The position numbers and the translations under genes were made by a program. From positions 7,874,001-7,938,000 of the forward strand of contig JAPVLO010000153.1 of NCBI GenBank assembly GCA_027257055.1: 64,000 nt of DNA, read 5' to 3'. Within the stretch, counting starts at the first letter, position 1, and the number at the start of each line of letters is the position of its first letter. Below the pieces are notes generated by a model that made no database searches, was not told the origin of the DNA, and saw only the letters and a list, made by a program, of their open reading frames with translations. Origin of the DNA: Cephalopachus bancanus. Lineage: Eukaryota > Chordata > Mammalia > Primates > Tarsiidae. Shown in pieces: positions 1 to 12,579 of the stretch.

Positions 1-99
1 TTTTGTGAAAACCTTTAAAATGATGAAAATTTTTTAAATTTTTCTTCTGGGGCTAGAGATATGCATTAACTCCTCTATACTGTACTGACCAAATAAGCG

Positions 100-1045
100 A
101 GAAGAAGTCACACCAGCATGCTGTCTAATTAGAGTCCTTTATTAACGCACAGGTCAAGAGCAGGCAAATGCCAGAAAACTCTTGACAAACTAGTGCAGTT
201 TGTGACAAGTTTTTTTTTTTTTTTTTTGAGTTGGAGTCTCACTCTGTCGCCCAGACTGGAGTGCAGTGGCCGCTCCTGGCCACTGCAGCCTCGACCCGCT
301 GGGCTCCAGAGAACCTTCTGCCTCAGCCTTCCGAGTAGCCGGAATTACAGGCACGCGCTACCATGCCTGGCTGATTTTTTTGATTTATTGTAGAGATGAG
401 GTCTCGCCAAGTTGCCCAGGCGGGTCTCAAACCACGGGCTCAGGCAATTCACTCACCTCAGCCTCCCGAAGTGCGGGATTACAGGCTGAGCCACCAAGCC
501 CAGCTTGTGACAAGTTTTTATAGGTAAAATTTTCAGTATTGTCTACATAGCAACTTAGTGACCATAGCAACCATTACTAACAACTTGGCAACCAAAAAAC
601 TTTTGATTGTTAGGGAGTTTTGATTAATTTCATGTCCTAGGTATAGCCGGTGCCCAGAAAGTCCCTGGAGTTCTGCCCAATAAGATATAGTTTAAGGTAG
701 TTACATAGAGACAAGGTAGAAGAATCTTTACACAATGGAGTTACCTTGGTTAGGTCATTAATAAAATATAGAACAAAATATGAAAATGTAACAATGGGGT
801 TTCACAAAGCATAACATTTGATTTCAGTTAACAAAGCATACAATTACATGGAACTTATGGTTAAGGAGTTTTATAACAGCAGGAAATGGTCAGCACAACC
901 TGCCCAAAGCAGACAAAACTGGGGGTCTGTGGCCATGAAAACATTACTGTAATCACACGTAGGCATTGAGGAGTGATTCTTAGGTCAGGCAGGCAACTAA
1001 GATGGAAGTTTTAAACAAAATGGAGTAAGCTGGTTGATACTATTA
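100..1045 (-). mobile_element. Possible antisense LTR remnant
   Basis: A reverse-strand AATAAAGGA polyadenylation-type signal (near 136-146) and LTR-like composition up to the 'aaacaaaatggag' motif near 1015 suggest an old endogenous-retroviral LTR in antisense, split by the Alu at 215-504. Boundaries and family are uncertain. Confidence 0.25.
215..504 (-). mobile_element. Alu SINE, antisense, full dimer
   Basis: Poly-T start, both Alu monomers and the window's typical non-anthropoid Alu diagnostics. It is flanked by a direct repeat TTGTGACAAGTTTTT at 200-214 and 505-519, an evident target-site duplication. Confidence 0.93.
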
Positions 1046-3662
1046 TTTTGCTAGCAGTTTGATTTTATTAACTGATTTAGCTCATTTCAGTACCAAGCAT
1101 CAAAAAAGAAAAACCTGTGTCCCCATCAGAAAATTTTCAAGCTTCTGATTGATGAGTTGAGAAGTGGTTTTAAGGAATCATGAGTGTGTCCTTCCACATC
1201 ATCTTTGAACAACAGACTGGACAATAAATTACTTATTATTAATGTGGGAGGAAGCAAATGAGACTGCATTATCTGTTTAAATAGGAAAACACAAGGTGAA
1301 TGACATCAAACAAATTACTATTGCACCTCACGTATCAATTAACCTGCAATCCATGTCGGTGACCATTTCACATGTTACCACACATTAGAAAAATACAAGA
1401 TACAAAATTTTGACTTTTTTATCATAAATAAATTCCTCAATTTCCAAAATTCCATTATAAGCCAAATATCATTACAATAAAATAATTGGCTACACTATAC
1501 TATTTAATATAAAGTGATTCATCTTTCACTATTTCATACAAAAGTACAGACAAGTTGCTGGTAGGTGATCCACGAGATGTCTACAAGTTGAAAGAGTTTA
1601 AATGGTTCTGACATAGACACTGACCAATCAGAATAGATGTTGACTGGCACTCTGTAGCAGTATATGCCTGCTGAATGGTAACCCTGATGTTTTTTCAGCT
1701 TTGCCTAATAGTTATTGTACACAGTTGTCATCTTTCCTCCCCAGACGTACAAAGACCTAAGTCCATCAAGGACAGAACAGTACTTTGCATATATTCTTTC
1801 CAGTCTTCAAGAAAGTGAAATTTATATGGAATAAGTGTTCGCTTTTGTTGAAGGAAATTAATTATTGAATTATTCATATTATAATCCAGGGATAAGGCAA
1901 CCCAACAAAGAAGTGTTCAAATTTTTATGTATTCTATCTCTTCCAGAATGAATGACTCCTATGAATGGTGGCTGTATCATCCAAAAAGCCACAGTTGATT
2001 ATAAAACTGGACAGTAGATATGCACTTTAAAGGTTGTTCAAATGTCTTACAACTACTTAAAAGGATTATCATAAACTTAAAGAAAAAAAAGAAATATTAC
2101 CTGTAGTGAAAATCTTCGGGCATAACAGAGGTTCAGAAGCCCTTTCTTTTCTTTTATTATAGAGAATAAAACTAGTAAGGAGCCAGCCCAAGAATCAAAT
2201 AAGTCAGTTCCTTAAAGAGTTGCATCTGGTTCTTCCGGCCTACAATAAACCTAATAGTCTTGCTTTTTTTCACAAAAATCTTGAGTAACCATAATGCTCA
2301 GGGTTTGAGATTTTCTTAAAAATTTTAGGTTGACCTCAAAATTCATGCATCAATCTTTTTTCTTTTAAAAAATTATATTTTTAATGTTCATGGTTTAATT
2401 TTCACCATCTTAATTATTTCAAATATTTTTATTTTTCTTCTTTACTCATTTTAAAATAATATTTTAACTTCCACAGATTTTTCATTTGTCCTATCTTTCT
2501 AGTTTATTCTTCATTTCATTCATAGCTAAAATTGCTATGCAAATATATCCTAAATTATTTGAAGAATTGATCATGGGCATATGCAATATTCAATTTCCAA
2601 ATTTACTTTGGTAAGACCTATCTTTGAGTAATCATTTCTATGAAAACACCTCTCAAATGCAAATGATTCTGTGGAGTAATAAAGGTTTGACTGTAGTGGG
2701 CACTTTCTTTCATTGCCTTGTCTTTAACCTATTGCCTTGGCTCCTTATAATATGTGAATATGTGCTTACAACAGTGGTCCTCCAGGAAAGTTTCTGCTTT
2801 TATGCTCTTTTCTGGCCAACTTTCTTTTTTAATAAAAGATAATGGATTATCTTCTTTCTACTATACATCTTGAACATTTTTAAATGTTCACTTTTAAATG
2901 AACATTTTTGTGTGTGTGATTGTCAACCAGGACTCATTTTACTATTGGCACTTGGTGAAAATTATAGGGCTATTTTGCTTATTCATACTCCCTACAAAAT
3001 TTATCTTTTAACTGCGTGAAAAATATTTCCCAAATCAAATTTATAAGAGTTATAGTTTTTTTTTTGTTTTTTGTACCCTTTGACCAATATGTCTCCTTTT
3101 TCCCTCAGTCCCTGGTAAGAACTTTTTTTCACATACTTTATTTTCTTCAAAAATTGGGAAACATCTCATAATTTTTGGCATATCATAACTTAATTGGAAG
3201 GTTTTTTTTTCTTAGAAGTAAATAAAATAGTGGTAAGCAAATAAAACAATGTATATCTTAGTTGCATTGAAATAAAATGATCTCCAACAGTGACAGTGTC
3301 CTAAGAATTTCTGAATGATCCAGGAACCTGCTCTGAACCAAGTAATCTTTTGACTGGTGGCCTATTGTATCCCAAATAGAATGAAAATAAAATAAAAAAG
3401 ACAGAATAAGTATACGAAGACTCTTCCTTTTGAGTCTCTACACAGGATGTTTTCCTCAACCACAATTTTGAATCTCATTGACTTATGCCTATCACATGAC
3501 TGATGAAACCAAAATATGCATCCATTTTAAAGCATGTCCTGTTTTCCATGAATTCTCCTCTCCACTCCTCTTCCCTCATAAAACAGCAAACAAATCAGCA
3601 AATAAGGAACTTCCTGACTGCTTGTATTCTCAATAAAAATGTTATGGTTTTACCATAATAGC
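1046..3662. other. No gene seen; AT-rich non-coding DNA
   Basis: AT-rich, stop-dense sequence with no exon I recognise. A short stretch near 3050-3125 resembles an antisense L1 3' UTR ('gtaccctttgacca'), but it is too brief to be sure. Confidence 0.5.
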
Positions 3663-3806
3663 TTTTTTTAAATTGCCGTAAAATACACATAACATAGCAC
3701 TTACTATCTTAATCATTTTAAACTGTATGGTTCAGCAGTGTTAAGTACATCAGATGGTTGCGCAAACATCTCCAGAACTCATTGCGTCATGCAACGCTAG
3801 AACTGC
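3663..3806 (-). mobile_element. L1M 3'-end fragment, antisense
   Basis: It matches the characteristic antisense L1M tail ('ccgtaaaatacacataacat', 'catctccagaactcattgcg'), heavily diverged. Confidence 0.65.
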
Positions 3807-4884
3807 TGGGATATCTCTTTAAAAGGTGATTCTTACTCAGGGCTTACAGTTTTCTTGCATGGAATTGAAATAACTAATCGCCAGCTCTTACCCATATGGC
3901 CATTACAATTTTTGTCACAATGTTTTCAAATAGTTTTAAACCTCAAGCTTGCAGTTTGGGCCTAGCCCAGCCCAGTCTAGACTATTAAACTTTTAAGCAT
4001 TTTTTCCTAACTATATTTAAATAAGTGAGTGCAAGTATAGATGGCTATTTTCGTCTGTAAAATGAAATGAAGCATCTTAATATTTTCACATTTTTTAATT
4101 TCAAAATGTTTCCTACGGATTGGTTCCCACTAAAATGTATGTGTTGTTTTATAAAGGGGCTGACACATTACAGTCATTGTCTCTTTTCTTTTCTTGCCTT
4201 GATGATAGTTAATGACTTCTTTGAATCTAGAGAATAGCCTTTCAGGGTATACACTCAAATGCGGTGCACTCAAGCTCATAAATGAATCAGATAACCATAT
4301 CCTTGTTGAAGGAGATTGTTATGAACTATGTAAACCAATGGGAAGACAGAAATGTGTCCGATGGTGGTTTTCTCCCTGGAGTTCTAGGAACCCTAGACCT
4401 CTGTGGTGGTACCTCTGTGCGACCTCAGAGGACCGGAGACTAAGTGGCAGAGACTGGCAGCAAGCTCTTTCTTATTCCCTTTCAACTGTTCTTATCTCTC
4501 TTATATTTTGAAAGTCCCACGTAAGATTTTCTATAAAGCTATGAAAGTTATACTGCTTTTTAAAAAATGTCTTTAAAAGTTCAGGGTTTTTTTATATTTT
4601 TTTATTTTAACAGACCTGGGATCAAATTATTGCCCAGTCACTTAAAACCTGTGTGGTCATTATTGATTACATTATTCCTGACTTAGTACTGATTGTGAAA
4701 ATGTCTTTCTATTTAAGTCCTAAATTTCAAAATCTTCTCTTAAATAACAGCATATATTTTCCTACTTGTGTATATCTTTTTTGTTTAAGTGAACACACAT
4801 ATATACACACATATCAGTTAAACTGGGCAGCCCCTCATGATGGTTAAAAAATAAAAATCAGATTTGTGTTGTGGGGAGCATGGC
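3807..4884. other. No gene or clear repeat seen
   Basis: Diverged intergenic or intronic sequence. The 99-codon open stretch at 4212-4511 has no family features and looks like chance. Confidence 0.5.
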
Positions 4885-5540
4885 GGTTGATCCCTAAAGG
4901 TTCACTTAAAAATCACTGGCATGAGACAGATTGATTAATAGGAGAAAAGGCATACAAATTTTATTTCACGTGTATACATGGGGCAGCTTCCCAGTGAATT
5001 ACAGAAACTTAAATACTCTCTGGAAGTTAGAAACAATGGGGTTTGCATTTTGGTGAAACAGGTTGTGGGAAGAGAAAATGGGGGATTCTATCGAGGGGCA
5101 ACATGGTTGAGAGAATGAATGGATGGGGTAACAGAGAACGACTTATGAATAGTTCCCTTGGAAGCTGATGAAACTTATGATACAGGCATCATCTTGTAAA
5201 ATGGTTTTTCCTCTTCTTTCTCGTAATTGACAATGTTTTTTTTGTTGTTTTTTTTTTGAGTTGGAGTCTCACTCGGTCGCCTAGACTGGAGTGCAGTGGC
5301 TGCTTCCGGCCACCGCAGCCTCGCCTGCTAGGCTCCAGCGATCCTTCCGAGTAGCCGGAATTACAGGCATGCGCTACCACGCCCGGCTGATTTTTTGATT
5401 TATTGTAGAGATGAGGTCTCGCTGCCCAGAATGTTAACAGAGAGAGAAAGAAGTTTGGGCAAGATGGGGTAGGGGGGTGGTCAGCAAGACCTTGAGGCAA
5501 AACTTTATATTTGGGGGTGAATTTCCCTGCACCCCTTCAG
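4885..5540 (-). mobile_element. LTR-like remnant, antisense, split by an Alu
   Basis: Sequence of the style 'agattgattaataggagaaa...catacaaattttattt' resembles the 3' part of an endogenous-retroviral LTR read in reverse, with a reverse-strand AATAAA-type signal. An Alu fragment sits at 5236-5428. Family not assigned. Confidence 0.35.
5236..5428 (-). mobile_element. Alu SINE, antisense, 5'-truncated
   Basis: Poly-T, complete right monomer and part of the left monomer. It stops at 'gaggtctcgctgccca' and lacks the Alu 5' third. Confidence 0.88.
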
Positions 5541-5649
5541 TACTTTCTAAGTTCACTTGGTTTGACTGGGAACTATTCTAAGTGTCTATGTATGCATATG
5601 TATCTTTATCTTTATTAAAATGAACATGTTTTTGGAAACAAACAAAAAC

Positions 5650-5812
5650 CTGTGTGGTCTTTAGACCTGTCAGTAACCTCTCTAAGCCTCACTTTATGAG
5701 TAGAATGAGAACAACAATACCTACTGTTATCCCTGAGTCTCTGTAAGGATTAAAAAGTAAAATGTTAAGCATGCCTCTTTACCCTCGGTAAATGTTCGCT
5801 GATAATATTCTG
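5650..5812 (+). mobile_element. MIR SINE, sense
   Basis: It carries the MIR core and 3' signature: 'taacctctctaagcctcact', 'gtaaggattaaa' and 'ggtaaatgttcgctg'. Confidence 0.7.
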
Positions 5813-5952
5813 CATTAGAAATTGCAGGGAACTAAGCATCAGTGAAGCATCAGTTTTTCTTTTCTCTCTGTTACTCATCTGCCTCTGCTATCTTTAAGAC
5901 CTCTGGAAGAAATTTATGTAGTCTTTTTTCTTTTTCTTTTTCTGTAAGGCAA

Positions 5953-6133
5953 TATAGTCTTCAAAGTATGGACCCTGTACCAGCAAAGTCAGCTTCACCT
6001 AGGAATTTCATAGAAATGCAAAATACCAGACCCTGTCCAGAGCTGTGAATCAGAAACTCTGGGAATAGAGTTCAGCAAGGTGTGTCTCGAGTCTTCCAGA
6101 TGATTCCAATGTACACTGAAGTTTGAGAACTAT
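5953..6133 (+). mobile_element. MER5A-like hAT-Charlie MITE
   Basis: It begins 'tagtcttcaaagtatggacc', contains the 'gaatcagaaactctggg' motif and ends 'gtttgagaactattg', as in MER5-type non-autonomous hAT elements. Confidence 0.7.
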
Positions 6134-6342
6134 TGTAAAGACTAGAGACTTGCAGGGACTGACCAGCTAAAGTGGAAGCAGGTGAGGTGTAGGGGTGGGG
6201 CAGACAATACCAAAGACAGGAATCTAATGGGAACTGGGCCTCTCCAGGATTCAAGTTCAGTTCCAAGTACCTCTGAGACTGCGGTTGACGAGTCTTCACC
6301 TTGATACTGCCTCTCCCATGCATGACTCAGCCAACTTCTAGG

Positions 6343-6554
6343 GCAATGGTTCCCTGCCAGGGGCATCTTGCCACCCAGAGGCACTTGGCAATGTCTAGAG
6401 ACACTTTTTATTGTCAGGACTGGGGAGTTACTGCTGGCATCTAGTGAGCCGAGTCCTTGGGATGCTGCTTAACACACTGCAATGCACAGGACAGCCCCCA
6501 CAACAAAACATTATCCAGCCCAAAATGTCAGTGGTGCCGAGGCTGAGAAACCCT
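6343..6554 (+). mobile_element. hAT-Charlie non-autonomous element
   Basis: Internal motifs 'ggcaatgtctagagacac' and 'caatgcacaggacagcc' mark a common hAT-type MITE. CTTCTAGG at 6335-6342 and CTTCTAGA at 6555-6562 fit the 8-bp target duplication expected of hAT. A second copy of the family lies at 62736-62972. Confidence 0.8.
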
Positions 6555-6836
6555 CTTCTAGAAATTATCTTCCTGACCTACTTGCCTCTCTACCGCCAAC
6601 CAAGTCTTTGCCTTGCACCCAATAAGCTCTTAAACTGGCTTTTGTGAACCCTATGGGGATCCGCAGATAAACCTCAGAGAGTCCATAAGTGCCCAAAATG
6701 CTCGCAAAATATTGTCACTGTATCTGTATTTATTTTGTGTGTGTATAGCGAGGTTTGGGAAGGGAGTTGTGTATGGATTTCACCAAATTCTCACAGGTTG
6801 TATTCTATGTGAATTCTGTGTATTGTTAATGGAAAA

Positions 6837-7655
6837 AAAAACTGTAAAATATTTAAAGATGTTTATTCTGAGCCAATATGAGTGACCATGGCTCAGTGAA
6901 CTCAGTCTGAAGAGGTCCTGAGAAAGTGCACCCAAGAAAGTCAGATTACAGTTTAGTTTTATATACTTGAAGGAGACAAGAACTACAAGCAAACACATAA
7001 ATCAATACATGGACGGTATATGTTGGTCTGGCCCAAAAGGTGAGATATCTTGAAGTGGAGGGCTTACAGGTTATAGGTGGGTTCAGAGATTCTTGAATTT
7101 GTAATTGGTTAATGAAGTAAGGCTCTGCCTGTAGTCCAAGCACTCTGGGAAACTGAGGCAGGAGAATTGCTTGAGGCCAGAAGTTAGAGACCAGCCTAGG
7201 GCAATATAGGAAGACCCCCATCTCTTTAAAAAGGGAGGAAAGGAAAGGAAGAAAAGAAAATAGATACAGTTCTGTCTAAAATTTGGAGTCAGCAGAAAGG
7301 AATGGTTTAAGTTACGGATGCTAGGTAGCAAGATTGGTGACCTGCAGGCATGACTTAACCCTTACATGACTTTAGATCTTATTTATAATTTGGTATCTTA
7401 TTGCCACAAAGAATTTGTTTCGTCAGTCTTATGATCTCTAGTTTAACATTAATCCTGATCAATCGTGCCTAAGCTCCAACAGTGAAGGAGTATAACAGGG
7501 CATATCCAACTTCCCTTCCCCTCGTGGCCAAGAACTCAGTTTTTCAGGTTTTGCCAGAGTCCCCTTGGCCAAGAGGGCATCCATTCAGTCGGTTAATGGG
7601 GGAGAGGGGGTCTTAGGATTTTATTTTTAGTTCGCAGTATTATTTTTATACCTCA
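6837..7655 (-). mobile_element. LTR-like remnant, antisense
   Basis: The segment 'tgtttattctgagccaatat' followed by 'gagtgaccatggctcagtga' has the look of an LTR 3' region in reverse (AATAAA on the minus strand). Related material appears to continue past the inserted Alu monomer to about 7655 ('cccttggccaagagggcatc'). Family and limits are uncertain. Confidence 0.35.
7119..7262 (+). mobile_element. Alu left-monomer-type SINE (FLAM-like), sense
   Basis: A single 7SL-type monomer with 'gaaactgaggcaggagaatt' and 'gagaccagcctagggcaa', then an A/G-rich tail. No second monomer is present. Confidence 0.7.
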
Positions 7656-8851
7656 TAGTCTCTGCTCATTCACCACTTCAGTTTGCCACACTGCTGTTTT
7701 TTCTACTTCCTGATTCCTCAGCTTCTGCTCTCACTGCTGCTTTCTTTTGCTTGTCATATTTCAAATATGACAGTTCAAATTCCCAAGATAAGGCATCAGG
7801 TTATCCCTGCTCCCCCCTATTTGGGCAAAGATTTTCCCACCAGACAACCTCATAGGCATCTGACCTTCCAACAAAATAGCTGCCCCAGAACATGATTAGA
7901 TCTACCACAGGATGGGGAAAGCCAGTGGTGAGTCATGTCACCCACAACAAAACATGGCTGCCTAAGGCAGGCTTCCTCAGAACAGGCACTGGTTGAGGCA
8001 GACATTATGATTGCCATGCCTAAAAATGATGATCAGAAAACTCCAGGGCTTAGGTTCTGGCTAGAGAAACCACAAGATGGTCCGGAAAAGCCAGAAGAGA
8101 ATGGAGTCATTCTAAAACAGAATGCAGAGTGTGGCAAGGACAAGCAGACATTCAGAAGCCTGAGAGGAGGCTTTGCAGAGTCACGAGGGAAAGAGAATCC
8201 AGGGATAAGAAAGAAGGGTCAGGGTTCAAGCAGTCAACCTAATAAAGCTAGAATAGGCCAGGTGCCAACACAAGAACAGACCAATAGAACCAAGAAATAT
8301 CTAGAACAATCGGCAAAGGTGAGGCAGTCATGTCTCCCTCTAGCAGCCTTTACTCTCTTCCTTCTTCCCAAAAGCCAACACACGTAAACGTAGGTCGAGA
8401 GGCTGGTAGGACAAGACAGCTGGACATGCTGTGTGTGCTGAGGAGGTCAAGGGGCAAGGATGGAAAGCAGGTCTAACAAATCTATTTTGTCTCTTGTGCC
8501 ACTAGTTCTGTATGCATGCCTTCTCTCTGTCCCTCTCTCCTTCCCTTCATGCTTTTTCCTTAACCGATTTCACTAGGACAAAATTATTTTATTTTTCTGA
8601 CTGAGTTGCAAAGAAGCATTTGTTTCCTCATTCTTCATTTAAAAAGCAACCGAATAAAATTCTCTAAGGAAAAATAACACAAAACTCTAAACTGCATTAA
8701 ATTACATTTTAATTTATGTAGCCTTAAATGGATTGTTTGTCTTTCAGTAAGTGGATCCAATACAAGGGGTAAAAAAGATTCTCCAACTCCATGTTCTAGA
8801 TGGTTTAGGTGACTGGGCTGCATCATACCAACACCAAGAAATATCTAGAAT
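7656..8851. other. No gene identified; open stretch at 7935-8387 unexplained
   Basis: A 150-codon open frame on the + strand (7935-8387) is hydrophilic and rich in Lys, Gln and Glu, with no domain or signal peptide I recognise. It adjoins LTR-like sequence and may be retroelement-derived or chance. An 18-bp direct repeat lies at 8289-8306 and 8833-8850. Confidence 0.4.
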
Positions 8852-9389
8852 AATGGTTTCCAAACTTACTAGCACATTTGCATTTTAATGCTCAGGTGGC
8901 ATCCCACACCATTAAATCAGAATGCCAACCATCAGTATTTTTTATTTATTTATTTATTCATTCATTCATTCATTTATTTATTTATTTTAGTTATAGTCTC
9001 ACTCTGTCGCTCAAGCTAGAGTGCAGTGGCACGTTCACGGCCACCCCAGCATCAACCTGCTGAGCTCCGGCAATCCTTCCGCCTCAGCCTTCCAAGTAGC
9101 TGGAACTACAGGCGTACTACTACTCCCAACTTATTTTCTATTTATTGTAGAGACACAGTCTCGCCAAGTTGCCCGGAACTACAGGCGCGCTACTACGCCC
9201 AACTAATTTTCTATTTATTGTAGAGACACGGTCTCGCCAAGTTGCCCAGGCTGGTCTCAAACCCACGGGCTCAGGCAATCCACTCGCCTCGGCCTCCCAA
9301 AGGATTACAGGCCAAACCCAGCCATATCAGTATTTTTTAAAGTTTTTCAGGTAATTCCAATTTGCAACAGACTTTGGGAAGCACTATCT
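8852..9389 (+). mobile_element. MER5A-like element interrupted by an Alu
   Basis: The left part (8852-8943) has 'gcattttaatgctcaggtgg' and 'attaaatcagaatgcc'. The right part (9326-9389) ends 'gactttgggaagcactat'. The Alu between them is bounded by ATCAGTATTTTTT duplications taken from the MER5A itself. Confidence 0.8.
8944..9325 (-). mobile_element. Alu SINE, antisense, with internal 73-bp duplication
   Basis: The tail is an (ATTT/ATTC)n tract. The target duplication ATCAGTATTTTTT is at 8931-8943 and 9326-9338. The segment starting at 9102 is repeated in tandem from 9175, making the element longer than a normal dimer. Confidence 0.92.
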
Positions 9390-10473
9390 CAAAGGTTGTT
9401 TTAATAAAGCCTGAATATTGACTTGCTTTCTTGCCATTTTACTTTCCCCAAGTGGAATGTAACAGAAAACACTTTTTTTTCCCAGTTAATTGAATTAAAT
9501 CCCAGTTCACTGAGGTTGTGCTCTAATGTATTGCCAGAAGGCAACCAGCTGAGTAGTTCCTGCTTCAGTCAAAACAGCAGGCAGACCAGCATTGTGGCAT
9601 CCTGTCGTCAAAGCAATGGATTTATCCACTGATTTGTGATTGTTAGTTTAATCTTCAACTCTGTAACGTGGTGTTTTAATTTACTCAAACACAACTTTGG
9701 ACCTTGAAGATTTTCTGCCTTCATTACCCCCCTGTTCACCTGAGTGAAAAGAAAGCAATATTGTCTTCCTGACACTATGCCTTCGTGTGATAACCCAAGG
9801 ACAAAGTAGCCATCACACCCCTCAAGCAACATCCCAGCGGCTCAGTACATATTTCAAGAGGTCACCCATTTCCAACTCTCAGTTTCCTGATTTCTTTTTC
9901 GTCTTCATATATAAAGGGTTTTGTTGTTTGTTTTTTATAAACATGGTTGAAAAGATTAGGCTATAGTAGCTCAATAGTTTCTGGTTCTGAGTGTAATCTA
10001 TTTTGCTGGCATGTTCTCGTGACCACTTGGCAAAAATGAGAACGTGACCTTTTTTTGCTCCCAGCAACTGTGTCATTTGGTAACCTATAAATTCCTCATT
10101 TGTTTGTCCACAGCATTTAAGGATATAAAACATATCTTGCAAGGAAAGGATCAGATTTAAACCTGATCAATCTGATAGAAAAGGCCCTAACATACAATTT
10201 AATGATGATATCCAAACCCATGGCAGATTAAGTTATTTGGTCTCTATTTCCACAAAAGAAATAGGATTAAAGTATAATTAATTGGGAGTATAGTGATCCA
10301 GAGACAATAACTTTAGAAATAAGTAATAGATCTGGCTACTAAAAAGCCTTTGGCAACTCCATTCTTAAATGAACAGTCTGTTGTGGAATAGGAGTCAGAA
10401 AAATGAGTGGGTTACAATCCTACCAGGACCTCCAACTTACCATAACTGTACATGTTACATGGCTTTTCAGGGC
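9390..10473. other. No gene or clear repeat seen
   Basis: Unique-looking non-coding DNA. Open stretches on either strand are short and carry no family features. Confidence 0.5.
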
Positions 10474-11048
10474 CTGTGTTATTCAAGATTCTCCAGAGAA
10501 GCAGAATCGGTAGGAGACAGATAGATGATAGATAGATAGATAGATAGATAATAATTTATTATGGGAATTGGTTCATGTGATTATGGAGGCCAAGAGTTCT
10601 ACAATATGCCGTCTGTAAGCTAGAGTCCCAGGAAAGTCAGAGGTGTAATTCAGTCTGACTTGGAAGGCCTGAGAACCAGGAGAACTGATGGTGTAAGTCC
10701 CACTCAGGCCAAATGCTTCAGGGCCAGATCAGAGCCTGATATGAGTCTGAGAGTCTGAATACCTGAAAACCAGGAGTTCTGATGTCTAAGGGCAAAATAA
10801 GCTGAATATCCCAGCTCAAGGAGAAAAAGAATTCCTCCTTCCTCCATGTTTTTGTTCTATTCAGAACCTCAACGGATTGAATGATGCCCACCCACATGGG
10901 TGAGGGTGGACCTTCTTTACACAATCTACTGACTCAGATACTAATCTCTCCCAGAAATACCCTCAGAGACACACCAGAAATAATGTATCACCAGCTATCT
11001 GGGCACTCCTTAGCACAATCAAGTTAGCACATAAAATTAACCATCACA
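10474..11048 (-). repeat. Old interspersed repeat, probably LTR-type
   Basis: It starts 'gttattcaagattctccaga' and ends 'cacataaaattaaccatcac', both ends I associate with a common mammalian repeat read in antisense; I cannot name the family securely. It includes a short (GATA)n run at 10524-10552. Confidence 0.5.
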
Positions 11049-12069
11049 GGACCTCAGTGTCCCCATTTGTCAAATGAGAAGTTGAGCTAATGCTCTATAA
11101 TATTTAAAAATAAGACCTGTAGTCTTCTGCCTTGAACAGTTTATATAACAATAGAAGTTGTTTATCTGAGGTCCCTTCAACCTCAACAATTTAGAGTAAT
11201 TCACGGATTTCTTTGTTCCCTATTTTGAGTTGCAAAAAATATAACTGGATCCCCATATTAAATGATACCAAGAAATTCTGTTGGATATTAAAATAATCTA
11301 TAGGATGAAGAATATGGTCCTAATTATTAGAGATGCATACTGAAATAGGTAGGGGTAAAAATAACATGATGTCTGAGATTTGATTTTTATAAAATAATAC
11401 ATATCCAGATCTCACAAGCCTCTGTTTGAGCTAGCGACATTTCCATATATGGAATCTATGTTCTAGAAGGAGGAATCAGGATCTGGAGTATGCAAATGCT
11501 GGTGGTCTTGGATGTTCTGGCCACAGAACCAAGAGTCTAGAAGCTTTAGAGGCCACACAAAACTTTTCCTGAAGATCTTGGACATGGTGATTGATTTTAT
11601 TTCTTTTTTCCTCCTCCACATTATATAGATAGGTTGGTAAACTGAAATCGATTTCTCTTGAGTAAAATGGAAACTATGAGAGATTTCAGTGAATTTTCTG
11701 GGGATACATGCTAGTAGCAACATGTATGAATGAAGATGGAAGATGAGGTACTATGCCTTTCTCACTCCACTCCTCCTTCCTCTTCTGCTGGTGCCTTTTA
11801 GCACTATTTGTCCTGTGGAGATTTTGTGTCTGCCCAGCATCTCCTTAATCATTCTCAAAGCTATTTCCAATGGTTAGAGATCTCCTTTAAATATAAATTA
11901 ACAAGACATCATAGCAGTGATCTCAGAACACCATCACTGGCTTTTACAGTAGGACATCAGTAATGTTCTCACTGGAGGAGTATAGATGCTACATTAGCAT
12001 AGGATGTGTGCTGTGTCCATATTAGCCAGGCTAACCTGATCCTGTATATTCTGAATATTTTCACTGATG
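11049..12069. other. No gene or clear repeat seen
   Basis: Stop-dense non-coding sequence with no recognisable exon or repeat. Confidence 0.5.
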
Positions 12070-12435
12070 AAAAACACTATTAGCCGGGCTCGGTGGCTCG
12101 GCCTGTAATCCCGCGCCTTGGGAGGCTGAGGTGAGTGGATTGCCTGAGCCGCCTGGGCAACTTGGCGAGACCTCATCTCTACAATAAATAAAGAAATTAG
12201 CCGGGCGTGGTAGCGCACGCCTATAGTTCCAGCTACTTGGAAGGCTGAGGCGGAAGGATCACTGGACCCCAGCAGGTCGAGGCTGCGGTGGCCGGGAGCG
12301 GCCACTGCAGTCCAGTCTGGGCCACAGAGTGAGACTCCAACTCAAAAAAAAAAAAAAGATGTACAAAGAGCTGAATGTTGTACATTCATTCTGTAGCTCA
12401 TGGATCAAGGAGTAATTTCAACTTTCAAGTCCTGT

Positions 12436-12575
12436 TGAGAAATACCTTAAAAATTTTTATTTTATGTTAAATGTGTAGGGTACAGTTCAGGGTTAAGTAT
12501 ACAAATGATCATTATGCAGATACCCTTGTTGATGAGGTGTACCCCTGCCTCCCTTGGCAGTGAGAAATACATTTC
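12436..12575 (-). mobile_element. L1 3'-end fragment, antisense
   Basis: Contains 'gggtacagttcagggttaag' and 'acccttgttgatgaggtgta', matching the L1 tails at 37195 and 61061. It lies inside the composite insertion. Confidence 0.75.
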
Positions 12576-12579
12576 TTAG

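Noticed and set aside
7935..8387. 150-codon hydrophilic open frame
   Set aside because: No domain, signal, splice structure or homology I recognise; it adjoins LTR-like sequence and is best treated as retroelement debris or chance.
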